Assembly (NCBI GenBank): GCA_030042795.1
Contig: JASHYZ010000026.1
Span: forward strand, 1-5,567
DNA length: 5,567 bases
Source of the DNA: Terriglobia bacterium
Lineage (GTDB): Bacteria > Acidobacteriota > Terriglobia > UBA7540
Direction: 5' to 3'
The position numbers were made by a program, and so were the translations under genes. Under the pieces are notes generated by a model that ran no database searches, was not told the origin of the DNA, and saw nothing but the letters and a program-made list of their open reading frames with translations. Shown here piece by piece: positions 1 through 5,100 of the stretch (position 1 is its first letter; every line of letters starts with the position of its first letter).

Positions 1-1823
1 AAAGCCGATGACGGCTGACTGGCGACTGCCGACTGCGAACTGCCAACTGCTGACTGCGGACTGGTTTCTGCTGATGGCTGAGGGCTGATAGCTGATGGCT
101 CTTCGGATGGCACGACGAAGGTTGCTCCTTTCGGTTGGCTGCGCTGGCGGTCGGCTTCGGCGTACTCCTCGAGTTTGGCTAGCGCTTTAGCCTTGTCGAG
201 ACGTGGGAAGATGGGCTCAGGCTTGCCGACTTTGGTACCGGGCTTTAGGCCGCCCCATTTCAAATCGCCGAAGTTCTGATCTTCGATGCTACCCTCGCAG
301 CCGAGCTGGTTCCATATGCGTGCTGAACTCGCAGGCATGACGGGAAAGGCCAAGACAGCAACGGATCGTAAAATATCAGCAGCAGTGTAAAGCACTCGCT
401 CGCGACGTTCAGAGCCGTTCGCAGACCAAGGCTCTTCCGATGATAGGTAAATGTTTGCGCCGCGGACGTAGTGAAACCATAAGTTCATCAGCGCGTCCGA
501 CACCGCGTAGTTGTCGAGAGCATAGCGATACCCGGTTGGTCCCTCATCGAGTGTCGCCCTTGGACCGCCCGCCTGAGTACTCAACATGCCTCGAAGCACT
601 TCTTGAAGCTGCTTCTCTTTGCCGATCTCTGTGACGCGTGCTGGATCGGGGATCACCCCATTGCAGTAGCGATAAAGCATATCCACGGTCCGCTTAGTTA
701 AGTTACCCAGGTCATTGGCCAATTCCGCGTTATAGCGTTGAATGAGTCTATCGTAGGAAAAACTCGTGTCTTGCCCGAACGGTGCTTCGCGCAGGAGGTA
801 ATAACGCAAGGCGTCGTTGCCGGGCGCGCCGAAGGAGTCAAAGGCTTCGACGATGGGCTCGGGGTACACCACGTTGCCCTTCGACTTGCTCATCTTGTCC
901 TGCTCGTAGTAAATCCAGCCGTGAGCGAAGACGCTGGTGGGCAGAGGCAGTCCAGCAGCCATCAGAAAAGCGGGCCAATAAATGGCGTGGAAGCGTAGGA
1001 TGTCCTTCCCAATCATGTGAATCACTTGGCTCGGACCCTCGGCGCCCATCCAGTACTTCTCAAAATCTCTGCTTCGCTTTTCGCCCGCAAAGCCAAGGCC
1101 GGTCAGGTAACTTGTCAGAGCGTCGTACCAGACATAAACCACCTGCTCTCTGTCTCCCGGCCACGGAATTCCCCACTTCAACCGCCGGCGGCTGATTGAG
1201 ATGTCGCGCAGACCGCCCTTGACGAAGCTGATCACTTCGTTGCGGCGAAAGTCCGGCTGCACGAAGGGCGTCGGGTGATGATCGGAGTCGTCGAGGTGGC
1301 GGTTGTAGAGCTTGAGTAAGCGATCTTCGAAGGCCGAGAGTTTGAAGAAGTAGTTCTCTTCGCTGATCAGCTCTGCCGGCCGACCGCAGATATCACAGTT
1401 GGCTGGTTCGGGACCGTCCGACACGTACCGCTCGTCGTAAATACAGTAGCGGCCTTCGTATTTCTTCTTCTCGATGTAACCCGCTTTATCGGCTTGGCGA
1501 ATCATCCATTGCACGGCTTCAACGTGGGCCGGATTCTGCGACGTGTGAACAAACCGGTAGTTACTGATGCCTAGCTTCCGCCACAGGTCCTTGAAAAGCT
1601 CCCGCTTTTCGGCCACAAACCGTTCCACTGCCACGCCTGCTTCGGCCGCGGCGCGCTGCAGCTTCTCGCCGTGCTCGTCGGTGCCGGTGAGAAACGCTAC
1701 ATCATAGCCGCACATGCGCTTGTAACGGGCCAGCACGTCACAGACGATCGTGGTGTAGGCTGAGCCCACGTGCGGGCGGGCGTTGGGGTAGTAAATCGGG
1801 GTGGTGAGGTAAAAGGTGTTCAT
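1..1823 (-). CDS. metG: Methionine--tRNA ligase (MetRS), C-terminus cut off by window edge
   Basis: Charges tRNA-Met with methionine in the cytoplasm using ATP. The frame is open without a stop from the ATG at 1821-1823 to the left edge (607 codons seen). The N-terminus MNTFYLTTPIYYPNARPHVG begins the class I Rossmann fold. The HIGH-type motif is HVGS (residues 18-21), followed by FLTGTDEHGEK. The zinc knuckle runs from C127 to C146 (C127, D130, C143, C146). GKDILRFHAIYWP and the KMSKS loop (residues 310-314, bases 882-896) complete the catalytic core. NIYLSSEEPW and FPVMPASSARIWNQLG mark the anticodon-binding helical domain. From about residue 574 the protein becomes a repetitive Ser/Pro/Gln/Ala linker encoded by a 7-base tandem tract. 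In many MetRS such a linker leads to a C-terminal tRNA-binding OB domain, which would lie outside the window. There is no Shine-Dalgarno sequence before the ATG. Overall it resembles the Thermus-type MetRS more than the E. coli type. Confidence 0.96.
   Translation of the reverse strand, partial: MNTFYLTTPIYYPNARPHVGSAYTTIVCDVLARYKRMCGYDVAFLTGTDEHGEKLQRAAAEAGVAVERFVAEKRELFKDLWRKLGISNYRFVHTSQNPAHVEAVQWMIRQADKAGYIEKKKYEGRYCIYDERYVSDGPEPANCDICGRPAELISEENYFFKLSAFEDRLLKLYNRHLDDSDHHPTPFVQPDFRRNEVISFVKGGLRDISISRRRLKWGIPWPGDREQVVYVWYDALTSYLTGLGFAGEKRSRDFEKYWMGAEGPSQVIHMIGKDILRFHAIYWPAFLMAAGLPLPTSVFAHGWIYYEQDKMSKSKGNVVYPEPIVEAFDSFGAPGNDALRYYLLREAPFGQDTSFSYDRLIQRYNAELANDLGNLTKRTVDMLYRYCNGVIPDPARVTEIGKEKQLQEVLRGMLSTQAGGPRATLDEGPTGYRYALDNYAVSDALMNLWFHYVRGANIYLSSEEPWSANGSERRERVLYTAADILRSVAVLAFPVMPASSARIWNQLGCEGSIEDQNFGDLKWGGLKPGTKVGKPEPIFPRLDKAKALAKLEEYAEADRQRSQPKGATFVVPSEEPSAISPQPSAETSPQSAVGSSQSAVASQPSSA
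13..103. repeat. Heptanucleotide tandem tract inside the metG 3' region
   Basis: Twelve clear 7-base units run from 13 to 96 and a degenerate one ends at 103. On the plus strand they read like tgccgac, tgcgaac, tgccaac, tgctgac, ggctgag, ggctgat and agctgat. Because three units make 21 bases, the metG strand encodes a 7-residue period: SAISPQP, SAETSPQ, SAVGSSQ, SAVASQP. The tract contains no stop in the metG frame and lies just after the anticodon-binding domain, where MetRS tolerates a flexible linker. Confidence 0.9.
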
Positions 1824-1865
1824 CGGTTATCGGTGGTCGGTTGCCGGTGGCAGGTTGTCGGAGGT
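1824..1865. repeat. Heptanucleotide tandem tract abutting the metG start codon
   Basis: Six consecutive 7-base units (cggttat, cggtggt, cggttgc, cggtggc, aggttgt, cggaggt) touch the metG ATG directly. The metG translation initiation region is therefore made of repeat units and shows no purine-rich ribosome binding site. The unit sequence differs from the tract at 13-103, but the period is the same. Confidence 0.85.
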
Positions 1866-1907
1866 CAGCTTCTTTGGTCGGGTACGCCGACAACCATCAA
1901 CCGGCAA
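1841..1907. repeat. Imperfect inverted repeat in the metG leader
   Basis: Arms 1841-1861 and 1887-1907 are reverse complements at 18 of 21 positions, with a 25-base loop. The left arm lies in the 7-base tract. In the metG transcript this hairpin would end about 17 bases before the AUG. There is no U-tract, so it is not an intrinsic terminator. A structural role in the leader is possible but unproven. Confidence 0.7.
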
Positions 1908-1930
1908 ATGGCTGCGAATCGCAGGGCTCA

Positions 1931-2072
1931 AATCAGCTAACCGCCTTATCTTTCTATAACATTCCAGGGTAGATTAGCTAAGTGACTTATTTTCATAGAC
2001 ATTCCAGGGTATTCTCATTTGTCCCATTTTTCTCATTTTTCGACCCTTTATTATCAATAACATTCCAGGGTA
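1931..2072. repeat. Three imperfect direct repeats with a CATTCCAGGGTA core
   Basis: The core cattccagggta ends at 1971, 2011 and 2072. The first two copies belong to 40-bp tandem units (1931-1970, 1971-2010) that also share an upstream agcta and cttat block. The third core follows after 61 bp. Each core is preceded by an AT-rich stretch resembling ttatcaataa. On the minus strand, the direction of metG transcription, the units read TACCCTGGAATGT followed by AT-rich sequence. They may be protein-binding sites or copies of a dispersed repeat family. The third copy ends in the palindrome gggtaccc (2068-2075). Confidence 0.85.
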
Positions 2073-2204
2073 CCCCAAAAAAATTTTCAAAAAATTTCCC
2101 ATGCTGAGAATCACTCGATGCCTTCCTGTCCCACACTCGGCCTTTCGATCCCAGCAGCCGAAAAACCACCGTCATCCTGCCTGAGCGACCCCTCGACCCT
2201 CAGT
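2073..2204. other. Gene-free part of the presumed metG leader
   Basis: An A/T-rich stretch (2076-2100) with runs of A and T is followed by ordinary mixed sequence. I see no convincing gene, riboswitch or terminator. There is no recognisable T-box consensus on the metG strand. A 60-codon minus-strand frame crosses it but has no homology I recognise and runs through the direct repeats. Confidence 0.5.
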
Positions 2205-2233
2205 AAGCTAGCAGGTTTCGCGAGGCTTGTCAA
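2205..2233 (-). promoter_or_regulatory. Sigma-70-type promoter, probably for metG
   Basis: On the minus strand, TTGACA (2228-2233) is followed after 17 bases by TGC-TAGCTT (2205-2213). That is a perfect -35 with an extended -10 TG and a partial -10 hexamer. Transcription would start near 2198, giving metG a leader of about 375 bases that contains the direct repeats and the hairpin. It lies downstream of the larC stop and points away from larC, so metG need not depend on larC transcription. Confidence 0.6.
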
Positions 2234-2267
2234 GTGGGTCTAGCTGTAGGCTACAAGCAGGATGGAC

Positions 2268-2299
2268 TCATTGATTCAATGATTCATTGACTCAATGAA
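2268..2299. repeat. Tandem 16-bp palindromic units across the larC stop codon
   Basis: Two 16-bp units (2268-2283 and 2284-2299) match at 14 of 16 positions and are built from alternating tcattga and tcaatga octads. The segment 2283-2299 is a perfect 17-bp dyad with a one-base centre. The larC stop codon (2284-2286) and its last four sense codons lie inside the tract. No T-tract follows on the larC strand, so it does not look like a terminator. Confidence 0.85.
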
Positions 2300-3486
2300 C
2301 CAATTCTTCTGAAGGCTGCCTGGGCTGCCTGCATTACTTCCTTCAGGGGTACGCCGTGCTCCATCGCCGCCTTCCGGCAATCTTCATATTCCGGAGCCGC
2401 GTTAAGTACCTGACCGTTGCGTCGCCCGACTTTGACGCGAATATCGCCGTAAGGCGTAGTGACGGTCACCGATTCCCGCTCCAGCACCCGGCGCTCGGCC
2501 GTTAAGATGCGCAGGCCCAGGGTGGTGGTTTCGGCAAAAACCAGGTCGGCCAGCACCTCGGCCTGTTCAGGTTTCGCGAGCAGCCGGATTTCCAGGCCGG
2601 GGCGATTTTTCTTCATCTCGACTGGTGAACAAGTGATGTCGAGCGCGCCCGCGGCCAGAGCCCGCTCCACGAGATACCCGTAAACCTCGGGACTCATGTC
2701 GTCCACGCTGGTTTCGATCACAGCGACTACGTCACCGCCGGGGTTCGGGATTCGGTGTTCGGTGTTCGCAATCGGCTCTCCGATGAGGATACGCAACAAA
2801 TTAGGGTGGCCCGGCAGGTCGCGGGCGCCGGCGCCGTAGCCGATGCGGTCCACGCGCATCGGGGGAAGCGGGCCGAAGCGGCTCGCCAGCGTGGAGACGA
2901 TTGCAGCGCCGGTGGGAGTGACCAACTCGGCCTCCACCGCTGACGAGTACACCGGGACGCCACGCAGCAACTCTGCCGTGGCCGGAGCCGGGACGGGCAG
3001 CGATCCGTGGGCAGCGGTGACGCGCCCCGAGCCCACATTCAGGGGCGAGGCGCGCAATTCCTCAATGCCGAGCAGCTCAAGCGCGACGCAGGCGCCCACA
3101 ATATCGAGGATGGCATCAACGGCGCCCACTTCATGAAAGTGGACCTTTTCGATTGGCTGATCGTGCAGACGCGCCTCGGCTTCGCCGAGCCGGCGGAAGA
3201 TGCGCCGCGAGCGCTCTTTGACGCCGGCGGAGAGTGAGCTCGACTCAATCATCTGCTCGATGGGCGCGAGATGCCGGTGAGGCTGGTGGCCGGGAGCGGT
3301 GATCTCCACCTGTGTGCCTGCAAGTCCGGCTCGGCGCACGCGCTCGGGCTTGAACTCGTAGGCCCCGAGCGGCAGCTTGGTAAGCTCACCCAGCAAGGCG
3401 CCGGCGCCCAGGCCGGCGTCAAGACACGCCCCCAGGAACATGTCGCCGCTGACGCCCGAAGAGCAATCGAGATAAGCCAAGCGCAT
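2284..3486 (-). CDS. larC: LarC, pyridinium-3,5-bisthiocarboxylate mononucleotide nickel insertase
   Basis: LarC inserts nickel, in a CTP-dependent reaction, into the pincer nucleotide made by LarB and LarE, giving the cofactor of lactate racemase and its relatives. The protein is 400 residues, the usual length for an unsplit LarC. Family signatures are in order: YLDCSSGVSGDMFLGA (5-20), the His cluster HQPHRH (67-72), EKVHFHEVGAVDAILD (113-128), LPVPAPATAELLRG (163-176), ELVTPTGAA (187-195), then the C-terminal part with ETSVDDMSPEVYGYL (258-272), MKKNRPG (291-297), ETTTLGLR (319-326) and PEYEDCRKAA (365-374). The start at 3484-3486 is chosen because MRLAYLDCSSG is the canonical N-terminus. 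The frame stays open 42 codons further up, but those codons are repeat-derived. Residues 240-249 form a linker encoded by a 7-base repeat. No larA, larB or larE is in the window, and there is no clear ribosome binding site. Confidence 0.95.
   Translation of the reverse strand: MRLAYLDCSSGVSGDMFLGACLDAGLGAGALLGELTKLPLGAYEFKPERVRRAGLAGTQVEITAPGHQPHRHLAPIEQMIESSSLSAGVKERSRRIFRRLGEAEARLHDQPIEKVHFHEVGAVDAILDIVGACVALELLGIEELRASPLNVGSGRVTAAHGSLPVPAPATAELLRGVPVYSSAVEAELVTPTGAAIVSTLASRFGPLPPMRVDRIGYGAGARDLPGHPNLLRILIGEPIANTEHRIPNPGGDVVAVIETSVDDMSPEVYGYLVERALAAGALDITCSPVEMKKNRPGLEIRLLAKPEQAEVLADLVFAETTTLGLRILTAERRVLERESVTVTTPYGDIRVKVGRRNGQVLNAAPEYEDCRKAAMEHGVPLKEVMQAAQAAFRRIGSLSQ
2743..2770. repeat. 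Heptanucleotide tract forming the LarC interdomain linker
   Basis: Four 7-base units (gttcggg, attcggt, gttcggt, gttcgca) lie inside larC. They encode roughly ANTEHRIPNP (residues 240-249), between the N-terminal domain ending NLLRILIGEP and the C-terminal part beginning VAVIETSVDDM. The flanking residues are conserved in LarC while this stretch is a variable linker in the family, so the repeat seems to occupy a tolerant site in frame. Confidence 0.8.
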
Positions 3487-3502
3487 AAGGCTTGCAAACA
3501 AA

Positions 3503-3530
3503 CTAGAAATCAGAAACGAGAAACTAGAAA
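3503..3530. repeat. Heptanucleotide tract just upstream of larC
   Basis: Four 7-base units (ctagaaa, tcagaaa, cgagaaa, ctagaaa) lie 17-44 bases upstream of the larC ATG. On the larC strand they read as pyrimidine-rich tttctag or tttctga units, so they provide no ribosome binding site. The period matches the tracts in and near metG but the unit differs. Confidence 0.85.
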
Positions 3531-3551
3531 CGGGGCATGCACTCGATACTT

Positions 3552-3575
3552 CTTTGTGACTTTGTGTCTTGGTGT
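3552..3575. repeat. Octanucleotide tract upstream of larC
   Basis: Three 8-base units (ctttgtga, ctttgtgt, cttggtgt) follow each other. On the minus strand they read as ACACCAAG, ACACAAAG and TCACAAAG, a sequence type I have often seen as a dispersed intergenic repeat in bacterial genomes (from memory, not checked here). It is separated from the heptad tract by about 20 bases. Confidence 0.7.
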
Positions 3576-3840
3576 TGAAAAGGTCTCCTGGCCCGGTTTT
3601 GGTTACTTCCACGGCCTCGACAAAAACGGGTTACCTTATTCTTCCCTTCCCCAAGACAACTTTAACATAGCCCTAACGGCTGGCCCGCCCTCAGCCTCGG
3701 CAGACCAGTACTTTCGTACGGGTACGGCGGAGGGATCAGTTCCCTAGGGAGACAGCCGATAAGCGGACATAGCAAGACATTAAACAGTTATGTGCGGCCA
3801 ACGAGGACTTGTTCTCGTTCCTGTCCCTTGGAACGGAAGC
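3576..3840. other. Gene-free divergent region between larC and the PEP-CTERM gene
   Basis: I find no supportable gene. Visible items are a perfect 10-bp palindrome tccctaggga (3741-3750), a doubled gtacgg at 3716-3727, and a small 6-bp inverted repeat AACGAG/CTCGTT (3800-3805 and 3814-3819). The larC promoter should lie here on the minus strand and the PEP-CTERM promoter here or further right on the plus strand. No hexamer pair is good enough to call for either. Confidence 0.5.
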
Positions 3841-3843
3841 CTG

Positions 3844-3948
3844 GTAGGGCCGGCCCAAGGGTCGGCCTCTGGAGTTTGCACAGTTTCTATGGAGTCGAAA
3901 GATACAGGCAAGAGTGCCTGTGCTACCGGGGTCAAGCGCCGGCCCTAC
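3844..3948. repeat. REP-like cluster of palindromes upstream of the PEP-CTERM gene
   Basis: Three nested structures are visible. A perfect 10-bp inverted repeat gtagggccgg/ccggccctac (3844-3853, 3939-3948) encloses the rest. A GC-rich hairpin covers 3847-3868, with an 8-9 bp stem including a G-U pair. A perfect 7-bp stem with a 4-base loop covers 3904-3921 (acaggca-agag-tgcctgt). The outer and the first inner pairing are mutually exclusive. No T-tract follows, so these are not terminators. The make-up fits a REP or BIME-type dispersed element. Confidence 0.75.
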
Positions 3949-4012
3949 AACGAGGTGTCAAGGAGAGAGCCCTTGGCTGGTTTGACAGCGAACGCAGGGA
4001 GATGAATAGAAA

Positions 4013-4681
4013 ATGAGACGTGTTGCTTTAATTTTCGCAAGTTTAGCTTTGCTGGTTGCGTCAGGGAGAGTGGCGCTGGCCAGCCCCGTAAACGTAACTT
4101 TAACCGGCGCGGGTGGTGTTATTTCTAACGACGGAAGCGTTTTTGTGGGCCCCTATCAACTTTTGGTGGGCGGTCAGACGATCAACGCGCCGTGCGACGA
4201 TTACTCCGATGAAATCTGGGTGGGGGAGACCTGGAAAGCCAATGAGAATCCTCTTACCGCTGCGGGCGTGAGTTCGTCACTGTTTGGGTCCCATGCCGGC
4301 GCTGACCACTTGTATTTGGAGGCCGCCTACTTGACCTCGCTGTTCGGCAAGGCGCCGACCTCAGACTACAACGACATCGCCTACGCCATTTGGGGGCTTT
4401 TCGATCCGGCGGCGCTGGCGAGCGCAAACTATGACGCCGGCGCCGAGGCTTTTTTGACCCAGGCCCAGGACGCGCAGTTGAGCTTCAGCGAGTTCCAGGG
4501 CTGGCAGATTTTGACTCCGATTAACGGTTCACAGAGTGAAGGCGGCCGCCCGCAGGAGTTCATCATTCCTGTCGGCAATCCGACGGCAACGCCGGAGCCC
4601 GCCACGCTGGCGCTGCTGGGCGCCGGGCTTGTGGCGCTGGCTGTGGCCGTGCGCCGCAAGCGCGCCGCACGGCCTCAATAA
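4013..4681 (+). CDS. Secreted PEP-CTERM sorting domain protein, function unknown
   Basis: A 222-residue exported protein. Residues 1-23 form a signal peptide: RR at positions 2-3, a hydrophobic core, then ALA before S24 as a likely signal peptidase I site. The C-terminus is a complete PEP-CTERM tripartite signal: PEP at 194-196, a hydrophobic segment at about 197-213, and an Arg/Lys-rich tail (RRKRAARPQ). Exosortase would recognise PEP and process the protein at the cell envelope. The middle part has CDDYSDEIWVGETW (61-74) and YNDIAYAIWGLFDP (119-132), which I associate from memory with a recurrent acidobacterial PEP-CTERM family of unknown role. There is a single cysteine (C61). The start is supported by the signal peptide and by GGGAG at 3997-4001, 11 bases upstream. 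No exosortase gene is in the window. Confidence 0.88.
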   Translation: MRRVALIFASLALLVASGRVALASPVNVTLTGAGGVISNDGSVFVGPYQLLVGGQTINAPCDDYSDEIWVGETWKANENPLTAAGVSSSLFGSHAGADHLYLEAAYLTSLFGKAPTSDYNDIAYAIWGLFDPAALASANYDAGAEAFLTQAQDAQLSFSEFQGWQILTPINGSQSEGGRPQEFIIPVGNPTATPEPATLALLGAGLVALAVAVRRKRAARPQ

Positions 4682-4703
4682 TAAGAGCCCGTGTGAAAAT
4701 TCG

Positions 4704-4729
4704 TGGATTCCCGCTTCCGCGGGAATGAC
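4704..4729. repeat. Palindromic dispersed-type repeat, copy 1
   Basis: A 26-base unit with an 8-bp perfect stem, ATTCCCGC (4707-4714) and GCGGGAAT (4719-4726), around a TTCC loop. Read in frame it gives WIPASAGMT, close to the WIPAFAGMT string that turns up as a false translation of a common bacterial repeat. It starts 22 bases after the PEP-CTERM stop. No T-tract follows. Confidence 0.8.
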
Positions 4730-4762
4730 TACGTCGGAATAGGACCCCCTAACTCCAACAAT

Positions 4763-4788
4763 GTCACCCCCGCGGAGGCGGGGGTCCA
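4763..4788. repeat. Palindromic dispersed-type repeat, copy 2, inverted
   Basis: A 26-base unit in the opposite orientation to the copy at 4704-4729, with an 8-bp perfect stem ACCCCCGC (4766-4773) and GCGGGGGT (4778-4785). Compared as reverse complement it matches copy 1 at 21 of 26 positions. Four of the five differences are two paired changes (T-A to C-G) inside the stem. Confidence 0.8.
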
Positions 4789-4874
4789 GCTCGGACAGGT
4801 GCCATACACGAGTTTTCGCACAAACTCTTCAGCGTAAGCCTATCGCGCCGCAACCAGGTTTGTTCAGAAGACTG

Positions 4875-4909
4875 AGGCAGGGCGCCGTGTGCGTCCTGCC
4901 TATTTTTTT
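4875..4909 (+). terminator. Strong intrinsic terminator
   Basis: On the plus strand AGGCAGGGCGC (4875-4885) pairs with GCGTCCTGCCT (4891-4901), an 11-bp stem with one G-U pair and a 5-base loop. It is followed by A and seven Ts (4903-4909). It most likely ends the PEP-CTERM transcript, 194 bases after that stop codon, and insulates the downstream gene. There is no T-tract on the other strand, so it works in one direction. Confidence 0.9.
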
Positions 4910-4950
4910 GCCGGGACCCTCATTACGCTTTCCGCGGAGCATAAGAAGCC

Positions 4951-5070
4951 GGGAGGGCGGGCGTCTCGCCCGTCCTCGCCAGTTCGGAGTTTTTCAGTTC
5001 GGAGTTCCGCCCCTTTGCGACCAACTCCGAACTGAGAAACTGAGGCGGCGGGCGAGACGCCCGCGCTCCC
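4951..5070. repeat. 120-bp nested inverted repeat, REP or MITE-like
   Basis: Outer arms 4951-4972 and 5049-5070 are reverse complements at 21 of 22 positions, and each is also a small hairpin by itself (CGGGCG-TCT-CGCCCG in the left arm). Inner arms 4988-5006 and 5023-5041 pair over 19 bp with one G-U. A further copy of cagttcggagt sits at 4980-4990. The minus strand translates to GETPALP-like strings, a typical false translation of dispersed repeats. No transposase and no clear target duplication are visible. Confidence 0.8.
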
Positions 5071-5100
5071 AGCAGGCCGGCAGAATTCCCTGACCCGGGT

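Noticed and set aside
13..103. CRISPR array
   Set aside because: Units are 7 bases and contiguous, with no spacers; this is a simple tandem tract.
782..1195. 137-codon plus-strand frame within metG
   Set aside because: It overlaps conserved metG sequence, including the KMSKS region, and has low-complexity Arg/Ser-rich translation.
1993..2175. 60-codon minus-strand frame in the metG leader as a possible leader peptide
   Set aside because: It runs through the CATTCCAGGGTA repeats, has no properly spaced ribosome binding site and matches no family I recognise.
3271..3747. 158-codon plus-strand frame antisense to the larC 5' region
   Set aside because: It is a shadow of the well-supported larC gene, continues into repeats and has no recognisable domain.
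3864..3879. Sigma-54-type promoter upstream of the PEP-CTERM gene
   Set aside because: GG and GC elements are present, but none has the required 10-base separation.
3840..3960. Cyclic-di-GMP (GEMM) riboswitch upstream of the PEP-CTERM gene
   Set aside because: A few GGTAGC/GCTACC-like strings occur, but the conserved core of the class is missing and the palindromes fit a REP-like element better.
3982..4010. TTGACA at 3982-3987 as a promoter for the PEP-CTERM gene
   Set aside because: The only -10 at the right distance (AATAGA) is poor, and transcription would begin after the ATG at 4013.
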